Assembly: GCA_963832715.1 (NCBI GenBank)
Contig: CAWHVB010000007.1
Coordinates: 286,580-350,579, forward strand
Source: DATFVA01 sp963832715
GTDB taxonomy: Bacteria; Bacteroidota; Ignavibacteria; Ignavibacteriales; Ignavibacteriaceae
DNA length: 64,000 bases
Direction of reading: 5' to 3'
How positions within the stretch are numbered: the first letter of the stretch is position 1; each line of letters opens with the position of its first letter. Below the pieces are notes generated by a model. The model was not told the origin of the DNA. It saw only the letters and a list, made by a program, of their open reading frames with translations, and did not search any database. Below, piece by piece: positions 63,433 through 64,000 of this stretch. The position numbers were made by a program, and so were the translations under genes.

Positions 63433-64000
63433 TCAGAATATCCAGTAAGCTGCAATGTTAAAAGAAGCTGAACTATAACCAGTATTTTGTCTAACCGTAC
63501 TCCCCGTGCTTAACCTTCCCTGCAGTGTAAAGTGCTCTGCAAGTAAAAACCTGGCAGAAAGAAAAGCCTCCCGAAGTATGAAATTATTTTCAGGAATTAT
63601 ACCGATCTTACCGCCTGCTTTCAATTCATTATTCTTATTATCAACGATAAACCATTCACCCCATACGCAATGAGATTCGAAATTTTCAGGGGTATAATAA
63701 AGCCTTGAACTATCTTTAAACCCTAGGTAATAATACTCATACCCTGCAGCGAGTTCTCCAAATTTTTTACCGAGTCTGAACTGAAGATTATTCCCCCTAT
63801 TTTTATCAGAGACGAAATAATAGCTGAAATATCCGGATGACATCAATCCTGATTCGCCGAGATATTCTCCGCTGAGTCTGAGCATATCAACTTTCAACCT
63901 AGAGTTCACAAGAAATGGTGAATAAAAAATTTGTGCCGCATCCAGAGAATTATAGTCGAGTTTTATTGTAAAAGTTCTTTCTTCCGCCTTCAGGTAGGCC
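63433..64000 (-). CDS. Outer-membrane beta-barrel protein, N-terminus cut by window edge
   Basis: The frame is open from the window edge (AYLKAEERTFTIKLDYNSL) and has no need of the internal GTG at 63909. The 188 visible residues are alternating aromatic strands (LQFRLGKKFGELAAGYEYYY, then FESHCVWGEWFI) ending YSSASFNIAAYWIF, an outer-membrane barrel C-terminus. The pattern resembles the YaiO/BcsC-type barrel domain, often fused to TPR repeats. Upstream of the GT2 synthase gene, it would serve as the polysaccharide export pore (inference). Confidence 0.7.
   Translation of the reverse strand, partial: AYLKAEERTFTIKLDYNSLDAAQIFYSPFLVNSRLKVDMLRLSGEYLGESGLMSSGYFSYYFVSDKNRGNNLQFRLGKKFGELAAGYEYYYLGFKDSSRLYYTPENFESHCVWGEWFIVDNKNNELKAGGKIGIIPENNFILREAFLSARFLLAEHFTLQGRLSTGSTVRQNTGYSSASFNIAAYWIF

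Overview
The window comes from an AT-rich bacterium of the Bacteroidota/Chlorobi/Ignavibacteriota group, most likely an Ignavibacteria-type organism. This is inferred from four things: a very large C25 (gingipain-family) peptidase with a YPNPF-type type IX secretion C-terminal domain, many Sec-exported proteins and beta-barrels, a multi-PAS hybrid kinase, and the gene order yceD-rpmF-plsX-fabH-fabD-(DUF3109)-fabG-acpP-fabF-rnc. I see no rRNA, tRNA, CRISPR array, insertion sequence or prophage; this is an ordinary chromosomal segment.

Layout. (1) Positions 1-22035 form a cell-surface and exopolysaccharide region. A minus-strand run holds a DegT aminotransferase, a phosphoglycosyl transferase, a Wzi-like barrel, the C25 peptidase, glmS and a cut-off methyltransferase. 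A divergent plus-strand run holds GT9, GT4 and GT2 glycosyltransferases and a second DegT aminotransferase. A second minus-strand run holds rnhC, a MurJ-like flippase, a frameshifted asparagine-synthetase-like gene and an O-antigen ligase/polymerase. Together they can build, flip, polymerise and anchor a surface glycan. (2) 22036-26339 holds small exported proteins, a CHASE3/PAS sensor kinase, an 11-bp phased repeat array and a probable structured RNA ending in a strong terminator. (3) 26340-31822 holds rlpA, rsmE, a BamA/TamA-like barrel and gcvP. (4) 31942-39455 is the fatty-acid synthesis and RNase III operon. (5) 39456-49032 runs on the plus strand: a second 11-bp array, an ABC exporter, a PrsW protease, a GT-A-like protein, nadD (frameshifted), a GalE-like epimerase, and meaB, acyl-CoA dehydrogenase and acyl-CoA carboxylase beta (branched-chain or propionate-type acyl-CoA metabolism). 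(6) 49116-54326 holds an NtrC-family regulator and a HIT protein, then a lexA-DUF72-dinB (Pol IV) SOS group with a 16-bp palindrome upstream of lexA. (7) 54463-64000 holds a hybrid histidine kinase whose ATPase domain looks dead, followed by a PNAG-like exopolysaccharide locus: an outer-membrane barrel, a processive GT2, a small membrane protein and two tandem related exported proteins, one with a NodB-like fold.

Three genes (the asparagine-synthetase-like gene, nadD and the deacetylase-like gene) each need exactly one single-base shift to read through. Two of the shifts lie at A-runs. Assembly indels are the simplest explanation, but the shift at 61330-61338 sits on a textbook A-AAA-AAG slippery heptamer in the correct frame. 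The most unusual non-coding feature is the pair of intergenic arrays, 17 kb apart, that share an ACGTAT core repeated every 11 bp.
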